A DNA stretch of 64,000 nt, taken from Centroberyx gerrardi (lineage: Eukaryota > Chordata > Actinopteri > Beryciformes > Berycidae). Below the pieces are notes generated by a model. The model had not been told where the DNA came from, searched no databases, and saw only the letters and a list, made by a program, of their open reading frames with translations. The position numbers were made by a program, and so were the translations under genes. Shown piece by piece: positions 1 through 13,500 of this stretch. Location: NCBI RefSeq assembly GCF_048128805.1, contig NC_136017.1, forward strand, positions 16,775,807 to 16,839,806, given 5' to 3'. Within the stretch, counting starts at the first letter, position 1; each line of letters opens with the position of its first letter.

Positions 1-138
1 CGCATAGCTCCAGCACTAGTAGATCAACAGGTATTCCTGTACGAGAACTCGCGGAGCTATTACGAGCCTGAGCCCAGTGAAGATGATTTGGACGATGTTT
101 GGGATGGGAACTGTACTCTGGGTCAGCCACTGGAGTGA
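1..138 (+). CDS. C-terminal exon of an unidentified protein (partial)
   Basis: The first 138 bases read open from the left edge to a TGA at 136-138, giving 45 residues. The peptide is acidic and ends in a Glu/Asp-rich tail (PEPSEDDLDDVWDG) followed by LGQPLE. No stop occurs in this frame before the end, and codon choice and composition look coding compared with the AT-rich sequence that follows. I do not recognise the family; a short acidic tail is not diagnostic. It lies on the same strand as dhrsx, about 1.4 kb upstream of dhrsx exon 2, so it is more likely the last exon of the upstream neighbour than part of dhrsx. The frame could also be open by chance, since only 45 codons are visible. 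Confidence 0.45.
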   Translation, partial: RIAPALVDQQVFLYENSRSYYEPEPSEDDLDDVWDGNCTLGQPLE

Positions 139-1524
139 TTGTGTGCATACCAATAGCATAAGGTCAAAGGATATAGGCAGTATGATTTTAGACCATTTAT
201 ATTGTGTGGCCCATATGGAAGACCCATTCAGACATTAAAATCATATGATCAAGGTGTCTGTATCGGTATTCAAAAGTAATGGACCCTTGTAAAACATATT
301 CTTTGACTTAAATTCTCTTATCCAAAGTGTAAGAAATATATTTAGGGCAATCTGTAACTTTTGCTAAAGGTATAAATCAATTGTACATTGCACAAAATAA
401 GAGAAAGTCACTGTAGACTGCTAATGTTCACAACAAAGTGATCCTAAATCATAAATATGGCTTGGATTTGGTTTTAAGTAGCCTACAAAATCCTTTTAGA
501 ACCTTTTATAAATGCCACTCATTAAATTAAGCATGTTCTATCTGTATAAAACATGCAGTAACGTCTTGTCAGTGTCATTATCAGAACAAAGCAATGTGTG
601 CTGTAACTAAAAGAATTCTAGTGAACATAGAATAGTAATGTCTGTTGTCCTTCATTATCTGTGCATCTTTCACTGTTCATTACAATAGGCTTCCTACAAA
701 CATTCATTTTGTATGAGCAGCTCAGTCAGATTAATATAGGCCTTGTCTTTTCTGGTGTTCTCTGTTGCATTGTTAAAATGTCATTTAAGCTAAATGGTAA
801 GTTTAGTTTTGCTTGAGAGAAATATTTGTAATATGGGTTTGGCTACTCCTAGTGTTGACAATGTGGACTTGTAAAAATGTCATGCTCTGCAATATACTGT
901 CATATAAAATATGTTGTAAAAACATTATTAAAGTAAAGCTTTTATTCAACGGTTTGCTTGGTTGGTTGATGTCCAAACTTTCCATTTTGATCGCAATATT
1001 GATACATTTTTATGAGTACTATTGCAATTTTCCTTGTTTCATAAGGGCGACAAATGCAGTTTTATTTAACTGTCATAATTACAGCATAGACCTTGTCACC
1101 AGCATCAGAAATGTTATGACTCAAGGTGCATAGATAGATAAGCACTTGGACTGATTGGACTTCCGTTTTGTTGTCAGTTTAAAAGCTGTGTGGCAGCCAG
1201 CTGTCTGACAGGGTCGTCTTATCTGATGGATGAATTGTTGCAAAGAAAACAAGATCTTAAAGGCTCCTTCCTCCCTGCAAGGTCAGGATTCAGATCAATG
1301 AGACTCATTGACCTGGCTGCAACTCACCTCAAATGCTGTGTTAACCTTACCAATGAGTTCCACTGCGAAAATCACAGCGTACACCAATTCCAAAAGAAAG
1401 ACTAAATATAAACAATGGATGAGTTAAAGTCAGATGGGAACTATTGATTTTCTTTGATGGATGATTATTGAAAGTGAAGGATTGGGTTATGTTCTCATGT
1501 GGTACCCTCTCTCCTCTTATACAG
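139..1524. other. Intergenic/intronic, no gene recognised
   Basis: AT-rich sequence after the stop at 136-138. It should hold the 3' end of the upstream gene and possibly dhrsx exon 1 (a short N-terminal membrane-anchor exon), but I could not identify either with confidence. Open frames here (for example 813-1133) have no recognisable protein features. Confidence 0.4.
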
Positions 1525-4500
1525 TCTTACCCAAGCAAAATGGAAGGGTTGCCATAGTGACTGGGGGTGCCCGTGGAATGGGTTTTGAGACCGCAAGACA
1601 CCTGGCAAGCCTTGGCATGCATGTTGTAATAGGTAGGCTATTGTACAACACACCATTACTGTGCATTCACTCTGCCAGCAACCAGGTTGATGGGTCACTG
1701 TTCTGAGTGCAAGAGCCTCCGATTGCAGTCAAATCATGTATTTTATGCTGCTTTAGTATCCTTTCATAACTTTACATCAGAGGTGGGGACTCAAGTCCCA
1801 TGACTTGGACTAGAGTCAGACTCCAGTCACAGTTTTAATTGCTTGAGACCTGACTTGATGCATGAAGAGAATACTTTAGACTTGACTTGGGTTCTGGTGA
1901 CTTGGGACTTGACTTTGACTTGTACATTGATGACTTCAAAAGATTTCTAAAGTCTTGACAAAAGATCTGGTGTTTGTGTAAATGACTTAGAGTGATGAGA
2001 TTTGTTCCGCCTGATTATAGAAATAGCCTACTGATTATAGAAATCAAACTCATGATGTTCTTACCAAGTTTTTATCTTATTAAAACCATATTTCATTGAA
2101 AAATCCTAGATATTTAGTTTTCTTTAAGATATTAAATTGATATTGGACTCTTGATGTGTTCTGACTTGACTTGGTGTTCTACATTTAAACTTGACATTAA
2201 TGACATGGACTTGACTTGAACTTGACTTGGTAATCTACATTTAGACTTGAGACTTGACTAGAGACTTGTGCCTCAAGACTTGAGACTGACCTGGGACTTG
2301 AGCAAAGCTGACTTGGTCACACCTCTGCTTTACATTGTTTTGATGAGTTCACATAGCTAGCTAGCGAGCACAAATTACATACCATTAATTGAAAATAAAA
2401 ATAAAAATAAAAAACTCAAATTAGTTCAGAGCTTACCATCGATCCTAATGATGGGTGGAACCGTTCACCAAGCATCATTTCTGAGATGTTTATTCCTGTA
2501 AAGTTGTAGAGAACTGGGAAGATTTGACCGGCTGAAATCAACGTCCATTTCGTACTTGCCAGGCAGAAGTATTGCTCATGAAACAAAATCACATTGGTAG
2601 GGAAACAAGGTAGCGTGGGAATCTGATTGGCTGTTGTAACTGCAAAAAGTTAAACCGTGGCCAACTTTTCTCGACCGACAAGTTTGTTGACCATCCACAC
2701 ATTGTCAGTTTCCCTGGTTGCTCATTAGCCCTTTAGAAAATAAACTTCTGCTGACTTGCTGATCATGTTGCTTGCAGTGTGGACGCACAGTTATCAATTA
2801 ATTTATGGTCTAACCCAATTGAAGTATTTTGAGTTTAACTGTCCCGAGGTTAGCATTTTCTCTAGCACAATAATGCCCCAGAATGCAGCATTCAGAATAG
2901 AATTGAGGTAATGATTTTGCCGTAGAATCACAAAAACTTTACTTTACTGAACTTTAGCCTATATGTTGTCAGATGCTCTGTGAATACATGTTCTGTCATT
3001 ATGTCTTGGTATATGAGGTTTTGTATTCAGTAGCCAAAATGACTCAAATTTGACTCAATTATTCAAAATTTTAACTTGCAAAATTTTTTACATATACAGT
3101 ATGTCATTTCATAAATTTCTTGGTACATGGCTAATTAGTATGAACGCAAATCAAATGAGCTTTAGGCAGAGTCTTGTTGAAACCCAGTGAGGCGGTAGTG
3201 TTTGAGGTGAAGTGGATATCTGCTGGACGTCTGCCCAACAAGCCTTTCTCATCTCCATCATCTCCAGCTGGGAACGAGGAAGAGGAAGGCTTGGCAGCTG
3301 TCAGGAAGATTCACGAAGAAGACAGCGAGGGGAAAGGTAATTCTCTCTCTGTCTCTCCATCTCTCTGCCTCTGCTCACACCTCTCATCTTAGCACTATTC
3401 ATACAAACAAATATAAAATAGTCCAAACATTGTGTATTTAATCTTCAATTCAATTTGATCACCTCTTACATCCTTATAATGTATGCGAGAATCTCTTTAC
3501 TTGAAGGGAAAGTCCACCCTAAAACACTTTAACTCTGTTAAAAGAACAGCTTTTGGTGACCTACCTTGCATTTATGTGTCCATTTTGTTGTTTGGTGGTG
3601 TATTTTTCTTATTCCCATGGAGAACTGGCCAAACTTAGATGACGTGATGTCACATTGAGATATTTCCACAGCAGCTACAATAGAATTGGAAGAATATTTT
3701 TGACGTAAACATCAACGGTAAATGTCAGGTTTTGGTGTCAGTCCCTCAAAATCAAAGAGCGAGGGCTTTTTTCTAGACTCACCATTTTTCACTGATGTTC
3801 AACAGGAAGAGATACCAATTTCTCCACCAACAGTAGCCTCAATAGACCATAATGCAATGCGTCCACAAGACTCGCTTTGTTGCTCCTATTATTGCTATCG
3901 CTATTGCGCTCTCCACCTGTAAAACCAACAGCTGGATGGAACAAGTTCAGGCATGTTCTTTGGGGGTCTGTGAAAAGGCATTCTGGGATACATAGGAAAT
4001 CACAAACTGAGGGGGAAGGTTTAGGGAAAGTGGGTACACCAAAAAAGTACATCACAGATTGATGATATATAACAGTGTACTAGTATCCAAGGGTGGAAGT
4101 TTCCTCTAAAGAGTCAACAAGAGGGGCAACTTTTCTCCAGTTTCATTTTTTTCATGATTCTCATTTGCTCTAATACAACCAAATCCATGTTTTTGCCAAA
4201 CAAGAGCTGAGGAGTCAAATGTTTGCCAAGAATGAGGATAAAAGCGTCCCAGCCCGCTGAACATGTTGTCATGCAGATGTGATTGGGACCGAATGTTCGG
4301 GGGAAAAGGCATCTCTTGATCCCCGGCTGCACCTGCCCGCCCTCATTTCTGCTGTCAGCGCTGACTTGGACGTCGGGCTCAAACAGGCTTATGTATCACT
4401 GTCATGTTCTCGTTCACAGTGACAAAGACAGACAACAGCGTGACAGCTAGTTGCTGCATGTTCACAACTCTGTGGACCTTCACTGTATTTCCCCACTCTC

Positions 4501-7500
4501 TCGCATATGCCCCCCCTCCCTCTTTCCTCTCAGCTGTTGTGTATTCTGTCAATCTGTGGCTTGTGACAAGTGGACTAGACAAGTGGAGAGGCAAAAACTG
4601 TTTGAGAATACCAACAGGTCTATAAATATATTTTCCCCCTGCAGATGATTATGCCCAGAATGCATCACAAAAACAAGGGATTCTTCCACCCCCTGCTTTG
4701 CAGCTCCCAAAATATGAGGGTTGTCCACAATTGTCTCATGTACTGATGTGTAATCACAATACTATTTTATAATAGGCAATCAACCATGGCACTTTGTAAC
4801 CTGTGTTCAGATTGAATAGAAGTCTAGTGCAACGGGAATGAATGAATGATGGCCCATCCCCCACCCCGAGCTTTGGTTCATTGGCGACATATGGAGGCGA
4901 GAGGAAGCTAGTTTCTGTCTTGTCAGATTGCGTTTGCTTATTCACCAACTGGACATTGGCGGGGTAGGACAGTCCTCAGGGACGGCGACTTCAGGTTCCA
5001 TTAAGCGTCATTCAGCGCTCCTCTATTCACTTATTCAAGACTGTCTGGTTAATCAGGCAGGACTTCATTGATACTCCCTACATCAAACTTAAAAGGAGGT
5101 CGTACCAACTGGTACATCAGGAGCTTTAAAAAGTCCTGCGCGCTCACTCAGAGGCACGTCAAAGAAATTAGTCTGGAGTAATCATACAGTGCCTCAGGAT
5201 GTTTTTTAATGTGTTAATCCTTGTACCTGAATTTGGCTTGTTTGTTCATACCTAGCAAACACTTTGACGTTGAATAGATGTTGATAGGACGACCTGCACC
5301 AACGTTGAAATCCTGTGTAAATATAGTGCCAAAATGAGTCCATAGTCGTCCATAGCTGCTACCTGCTGCTGCTGTCCTGTTTTGTGAAATCAGGACCTAA
5401 ATATATTTCTGATATCAGTTCAAAACAGCTTCCAAAGCTGTTTTAATATGATTTTTTACTGTGCCGTACTTATCTTAATAGGATAATTTTGTGTTCATTT
5501 GGATTCACGTTGAACTTGGCTACCTCTAGCATGTCGCCATTTCATCCAACACTCTGTGAAGAAAATGTTTTTTTGTGTCCACCTTTTTCATAGGATGGCT
5601 CATATCTCTTTTCAAATGGTCAGTCCTGCCAGTATACAGTCAACTAGGTATGGCACAGCCTAAAATTCTCAACTGACTAGACATGGAAGCGGGCCAGCTT
5701 TTCAGCAACTGTTGAATAAAGATATGCGCGCGTGCGTGTGTGTTCATGCATGTGTGTGCTCCAGATGGCATTACGCCTGGCACTGTGTACCCTCCAACTG
5801 GCACCCTGGCATCATCGCCACTTTGTGCTTGCCTCGGTGATGGAGCTTCCATTCTCTGGCACTGAGACCAAGCATTGCCAGTTGAGGTGACACAAATCTG
5901 TTAAAGGCAACAGCAAATGGTTGCTCTTTCTGTGTGTAGGTTAGAAAGGGTATAAATCTGGATTTACGGTCACGGTTTCTGGCAATTTAGACTAGCTTGC
6001 TGTTTCTGAAAGTGTAAGGACAAATTCACACCAAGCATGTTTGGAGCATTTTATTTGAACTCTGGAGCATTTCATCCTTTAGTTTGGTTTGGCCAGGTGA
6101 GAATAATGTCATTTGAACTGAAACGCCTGAAAATGTGAGTCTCAGTCCTCTTCCAAGAGAACTGTGATGCGGTTCATAGGAGTGAGAACATAATTGAACC
6201 AACTACAGGAAATGACCCCAAAACTCAAGGGTTTATGGGTAGAAGGAGACGGATGTTGACATGTGATAGTCAGCAGATCCTCATTTACAAGCCCTCGTTC
6301 GCTTGTAACTGGGTAGTGTGAACCTAAATGAACCAAATACAAAAATGCAGTCAAGTGGACTTCCCCACTGTGATCGCACCCTCAGTCAAACTGGTTTTCT
6401 GTCTTTTTTGCAGCCCATAAAAAGGAGCAAAGACTACATTTCTAGCTGCATTCCTTTCAACACTGAGCATATGCTGCATGAAAATCCTTCCATATTTCTT
6501 CATCATTCATGTGCTCTTTGGATGACCTTGCCGTTAAGCCAGGAGCAAGCCGCATGCTCTGTCACTCAAGATTCAGATCTGCAAGGGTTTTGTCGACTGT
6601 GGCAAATAAACTCTCGCTCTCTCTGTGTATTGCTGGGTGGCTTTGTGTTTTTCTGTTTGCTTCGACTCTTTCATTCGAAATGGACCTCAAATGATGTTTC
6701 ACTTCAGTACAACCTTTACATATTATAACACGCATTTCCCCTGATGACTTAACGAACAGTCAGCCACAAATATTGGCTATCCTAGTGTCCGCAGAGGACT
6801 AACCCATTTGCTTTAATTTTGAAAAGCTGGTCTAAAACACAAAATTGTACAAACTACAGTGATTTGATCCTGGCCATGGCCACAATTTCTAGCAATGTCG
6901 TAAGCAATGTCGTAAATGTTGAAAAAAAGAGATTATCAACAGTACTATGCAGTATTATGGCCAAGCTAATGATAGTAAGCATGCCACTTACACACAAAAA
7001 GCGCTTTGTCTCTGGCTGTGTGTGAGAAACATTACTAATAGGCCAGCTGAGTGATTTGCTGAATTCTAATTAGGGTTTCTGTATGTCCTATGTACTGTGT
7101 TTAATGGACATTTTGTAGCTTAGTATTACTCAAAACCCTACTTCATGTCATAATTAGTGTAACGCACAATATTGCCTGAATGTAGGACTTTAATTGATTT
7201 AATTATGTGCTTGAGCAATCAGTTCAGAAAAGCCACAAGCAGTGGCAAGTGACTCAAGTGTAACATGCCCATTGTTGTTCATAAATCCTATTGTACCAGG
7301 GATTGTAGGGGACAAATTCTAGTTTCACAGCCATACAGCTAACTTTAATCTCCAGGGCAGACCTACAACACCCATTGGCTGATTCATTACTTTCTAATGT
7401 GTTTTCTATTCATAAAATAAAGTTACTGCTATAGATTAAAATGGACCACAATTGCATTTATCCATTGTAATCATTCTTAATCTACCTTCAGATAATGCTT

Positions 7501-10500
7501 AAATTGGTCAGACCAACCCATCAAGCCAAAATTCAGACCAAACTGTCTATTTGCAATATCGTTGTCAGATTTCCCAGTCATATGAGTGAAATCTGTTCTA
7601 ACAGGCCTTTATGATTTTGTTTTTGTTTTTTTTCAGTTGAGTTTGTCTTCCTGGACTTGGCCTCCCTGGAATCTATCCGACAGTTTGTTCAGAAGTTCAA
7701 AGCCCGGGGTCTCCCCCTTCACGTTCTGGTTAACAACGGTAGGCTTCATTTTGGTTTTATTAAGGTTTTATTTTGACTGTAAATGAAAAAAGTCATAATA
7801 GGGTTAGTCAAAGAGTCTAAAAAGTCTAAATGTTTTACTTAACTTCCTCACCAAGCACTGTAATTTTGATTTATTGTATAAAACTTTTTGCCCAATATGT
7901 CATTTATGCCTCTCTTGATCCAAGCCCTCCATTCACTCCACTGTCACATTCACTTCCACAGTGTTTATTGGTAAATTTGTAAGCTGATATAAGGGGGTTT
8001 CGATTTCAAAGGATAACGCTGGTGTTTTTTAATGCATTTCTTACCGTCAACAAATCCTATGAAAATAACAAAATCAGCATGATTTTGTTACAAGTCTTGT
8101 CCATGTAGCCAATGCCCAATAAAGCCCAGTAGCCATAGAACTCCATTGTATTAAAAAAACGATTAAAAACACGTCAAAGAGTCATGCTGTTGCTCTGGCA
8201 GCATATTTCATCATTGCGATGCACCGGGCCAGCCAACTTTTTCCTCAAACAACTTAATAAGCCGGCCGCAAACACGTTTGCGATCTCAGGAAAGTAGATC
8301 CGTAGCACCGAAAATAGTCCCCGGCGTAATGAAGAATTTGTTGAATTTGATTTGGTAATAACTACAACAGCCTGACTTTTCGTGGTAACAGTTAGCGATT
8401 TTTAAAATTGAAACTATGTCTTTGTGAGCTGTGAAACACATTGTTGATTTCGTTATTTTCATAGGATTTGTTGACGGTAACAAATGTATTAAAAAACACC
8501 AGCCTTATCCTTTAAAAAAAATTAAGGGCCGCATAAAGCTCATGGGTTATTTTTGAATTAAGCTCCTAATGAAAGATGTCTCTGGGGAAAGATGTATACC
8601 TAGAAAACGGTCAAGCCAACCTGTCAGCCTTTCTCGTTCTTTTTAACAGATCAATTAATAATTCACCAACTCACTGAGCTGTTTTCCCCAGGCAAATATT
8701 AGGGTCAGTTGATGGATGCCGAAGGACAAAGGTGTTTGTGCCACCCCACTGAGAGAGAAATGAGGGAGTAAAAGATGTTCAGTCTCACTGTGCCTCATTG
8801 GTTCGCTGCTCAGTGGTTTCTGAATGATTCAACGTTTTTTTAGGCCGTACAAAACATCCTGCAGTGACTGTGAATGAGGATGTTACAGTAACAGATTCAT
8901 ATCGACTCATATACATGAAAACCGAAATTTGTTCTTGGTCTAAAATCACTTGAAGAGCTTTAGCTGTTGGTCCATCCTCTGTGTCTCAGAAAAACATAAC
9001 TTCCTATCATGGATTGGAATAACTAAAAGGAAGATGGATGGTTTTTGGGAGCTTGTTCCATTAGCTGTTAAGTGATGAAAACATAGACAACAAAATCATC
9101 CATGTGTCCCCGGTAGATCATTGTCTCTGGTGCTCCATGCTAACACTTTAGCGTACACTATGTTGAGTGATAGTAGGCTCCATGCCAACACTAAAATCAT
9201 ATTCCTAGTTCCTCTTCTATAACACTTTAGCGTACCCTATGTTGAGTAATAATAGCTCCATGCTAACACTTTAGCGTACACTATGTTGAATGATAGTAGC
9301 TCCACTAACATTTTAGCATACACTATGTTTTTTTTTTTATAATTATTTTTATTAGGGACCAACATGACAATGGACAGATATAGTTACAGATATTTCGTCT
9401 CTCATTTTTTTTTTTTTTTCCTTCCCTCCCCTCACATCAGGTTTCCCACCCATAACCCAGACTACATGTATAAAAAATTCAAATTTAAGTAACTACGAGC
9501 ATAACAATATGGTGACATATACATTGAGTTTCAATAGAACTGTTAGATACAAATAAATACGCTCAATTACACAAAATTGAATGGAGTTGGGTATAAGGGA
9601 GGAGAGAAACCAAAACAAAAACAACAAATAAATAAATAAATTAAAAAAAAAAATTTTTTTTTCTTAAATAAAATAAAACAACAAGAACAAAAATTACAAT
9701 AATAAGACAAAATTCTGGATTGCATACTGCTTGATTGCATCATGATTCTGTGTTCACGCCATGAGACCAGACCACAGTCCTCACAACACTTGGCCTGACA
9801 GAGGTGGCCATTTTTTTAAAAAAAAGGGGGGGGACGGTCAGTTTAGGGGGAGGGTTTTTAATCTTTTGAAGTAGGATATTATAGGATCCCAAATTGAATG
9901 AAATTTTTTGGTTGATCCCCTAATAGAGTGATCTTTTCCAGCCTAAGGAAAAGCATCAAGTCACTAAGCCAGACAGATGCTTTAGGTGGTTTAGCAGATT
10001 TCCACTCCGACAGGATCCTTCTCCTGGCTATTAGGGAGGCAAAAGCAATTGCATCTTTTTTGCTATTTGTCAGAGATATGTTATTACTCGATACCCCAAA
10101 GATGGCTATCTCGACTTTTGGTTGTAAATCAATATCAAACTGCTTGGACAGGGTTCCGAACACTGTAGTCCAAAACCCTGCTAGTTTAGGGCAGTGCCAG
10201 AACATGTGAGCTAGATCTGCCTTTGCAGTGTGACATCGGTCACATTTTTCATCAACACTTGAGTATATTTTAGATAGTCTGGCCTTGCAGAAATGGATAC
10301 GGTGTAGGACTTTGAACTGTGGACGTACATGTGGACGTACCATTCACTCTATCTAAAGCGCTGTCCCAGGTCTCCTCAGGTATCTCGAACCCTAGTTCTT
10401 CTGCCCAGTCTGCCTGAATTTTATCCAATGTCGTTTTTCTAAGAGACATAATGATATCAAGCAGATAGGAGATTAGACCCTTTTGGGTGTGAGGGAGTTG

Positions 10501-13500
10501 CAAAATGGTATCCAACCATGTTTTTGGCGGCAGATTTGGAAATGTTGGGCTCAGTTTTCGAACACATTCCCGGATCTGGAAATAGCGAAATAGGTGTGAC
10601 GAGGGTAGCTTAAACTTATTAGAAAAGGTACTAAAATCTGCGAAGGTTCCATCAATATATAAGTCACTGAACTTCTGAAGACCCAACTTCTCCCAGTGTG
10701 AAAAAGTGGAGTCCAGTTTAGCCGGGGGGAAGGAATGGTTGTTACATATTGGGCCTTGGATAGAAAAATCTGTTAGATGGAAGTTTTGTCAAATTGAGAC
10801 CAAATTTTGAAGTAGAAGATACAATAGGGCAGGTGGTATATTGTGAGGGAGAAAGGGGTAGCTTGGCTGTGACCAATGCTGGGAGTGATGTTGATGGGCA
10901 GGAATTTGTTTCTGACTGACACCAGTCTACATTGGGAAAGTGAGACCAGTGGACAATCTTATAAATGTTTGCGGCCCAATAGTAGTTCCTGAGGTTTGGA
11001 AGGTTTAATCCCCCCTCCACCCTGTGTCGTTGAAGAAATTCCGGATGTTTGCCTCCCCATAAGAAGGATGAGATCAGCATGTCTACGGATATAAAAAATG
11101 ACTTTGGAAGGAAGATAGGTAAACATTGAAACAAATATAGAAACCTTGGTAAGATATTCATTTTTATGCAGTTGATTTTACCTGCCAGGGACAAATGAAG
11201 GGCACTCCATCTTTGGAGATCAAGTTTGATTTTGCCAGTCAGCGGTAAAATTATTATCTTTCAGGCCAGAAAAGGTTCGAGTAATATTGATGCCTAGGTA
11301 CTTAAAACCAGATTTAGACATGCGAAAGGGCAAAGCTCTTTCTTCTATTTGTAGGGCAAGGTTATTGACAGGGAAACATTCGCTCTTTGACAGGTTCAAC
11401 TTATACCCCGAGAAGGTACCAAAGCTGCGTAGGGTCTCCACTACATGCTGGACAGTTGACACTGGGTCCGATATGAATAATAAAAGGTCGTCAGCATAAA
11501 GTGAAACCCTGTGCTCTATGCCCCCTCTATGAATACCCTGAAAGAGTGGTGAGGATCTAAGAGTTACAGAGAGGGGAGCATACACTATGTTGAGTGATAG
11601 TAGGCTCCATGCTAACACTAAAATCATATTCCTAGTTCTTCTTCTATTTTCTGTGGCTCTGTTATTTAGCTGGAATCATGCTGGTTCCTGAGAGAAAGAC
11701 AGAGGATGGCTTCGAGTTGCACTTTGGCCTCAACTACCTTGGCCACTTCCTGTTGACCAACCTCCTGCTGGATATGCTGAAGAAGTCGGGAAAGCAGGAC
11801 TGCTGCTCTCGCATCATCACCATGTCCTCCGCAACTCACTACGGAGGGATTCTGGACATGGACGACTTGCAGAGCAGGTAAGAGGAGCAATGAAACGCCT
11901 AGTCAGCGGCAAAGACTCTTAAACTTTGGACCAGGGGGAAATTTGCTCATTTGCTGCAGTTGGGCAGTAGGTTCACCAGTCTGGCTGCCTAAAGGCGATG
12001 GTATACTTACAATGTCAGACTTTCCCGAAATAGAAACACAGTCGAACACGTCGTATACTTCATATTGTGTATTTACATTTAGACCATTTGCAGATGATCA
12101 CTCCTTTTGTGCGTACAAACCTGACAAAATTTGTTTCTGTGGCAAGTATAACGTGGCCTTGATAGTCGAAGGCATGCATACTGACAGTTCGTTCAATGTG
12201 CTATTTAACATGGCCATCTAACCCCAATGTGTCCCAGTCTGCCCCAGGGGAGGGTATTAGCTGACATTTGCAAAATCATTATGATACAACATATAATGTA
12301 GCATGCTGTTACTTGCAATACATGATTGCGGTATCATCTTTCCATGTAAACATAGGACATAGAGGGGAGATAAATAGGAATACTTGTGATAATTTTCCTA
12401 CTATGACTAGGAAAGCTTTATTCTTTTATATATTCTATTATATCTTGAAATCAATCTCCCATCCCGATACCAAATACAAATGTGTAGACGGTCAAATATA
12501 TCATTTTCACCACACAAACATACAGCCTCCCCCCTTTACTCATATTGATGCGGTTATTGGTTTTGATAGCAATATTGTCCCCATGGATAGCACAAAGAAG
12601 AGCAGAGGCTCCTTGCTCAAGGGCAGCACAGCGGTGCGTCTCGCCCGCAGGTTGAGATCTGATCGATGGCATCGTCATATCTCAGGAAATGAGCAGATGC
12701 TGGCTCCGCTGTGACTCTAGAAATAATCTGTGCAGGGACAGGGAGGTGTGGTGGTTTAGGCTTTTCAAGGTCTGATAAACTGAAGAGCGATGGCCCCATG
12801 GGGAGATCATCCTCACTGCCGGTTCTTTGTTTTTTTGAGAACGGATTTCATTCATACAAAATGTATTTGTGCTTAGTGGGCTTTCATAACATAGTTAAAA
12901 GCAAATATCTTCAAGATGGCATTTCTGGCAAAACAATATTTATTAGGATTAGACCCATATATGGGGCTATATCGGCCTTTTATTAAAAATCAGATATTAG
13001 CCTGTCATTTCGTTCACCTCTGATATGATGTTGGTTCCTCCCTGACAGCTAGTCCCAGTAGATATATCAGTCTAACCCAAATGATGATCTGTATATGAGT
13101 CTAACCCAAATGTGGCATTTTGATCAGATTCCACATATGGATGATTTTATTATTTTTATATCAAATGTCTGACCAGAGAAATCATTGCAGTGTGGTGTGG
13201 GAGGATTTTACAGTCTGTAAAACCTGCAGTGAAACCTGCCTCACTCCTGCTAACCCACCTAGAACTATTTCATTAGTCTGGCTTTCAATGGAAAGTTTTA
13301 GTGTCCCATAATGTAAATGCTGTTTCAGAGGCTTTTCCAAGTGTGTACTACAACCAAGCTGCATCCAAAACATCATTCACCTGACCATATACAGTACCCT
13401 AACCCTTTTCAGCTACCACAGGGCTTCAAAAATATGTCTCGACAGCTAACGGGAACACTTTCCTCACCTCCTCCCTCCCTGTTTCCCCCAGGACCTGCTA

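Noticed and set aside
12268-12714. A 148-codon open frame in dhrsx intron 5
   Set aside because: No recognisable domain, AT-rich random composition, and no exon-like flanks; treated as chance.
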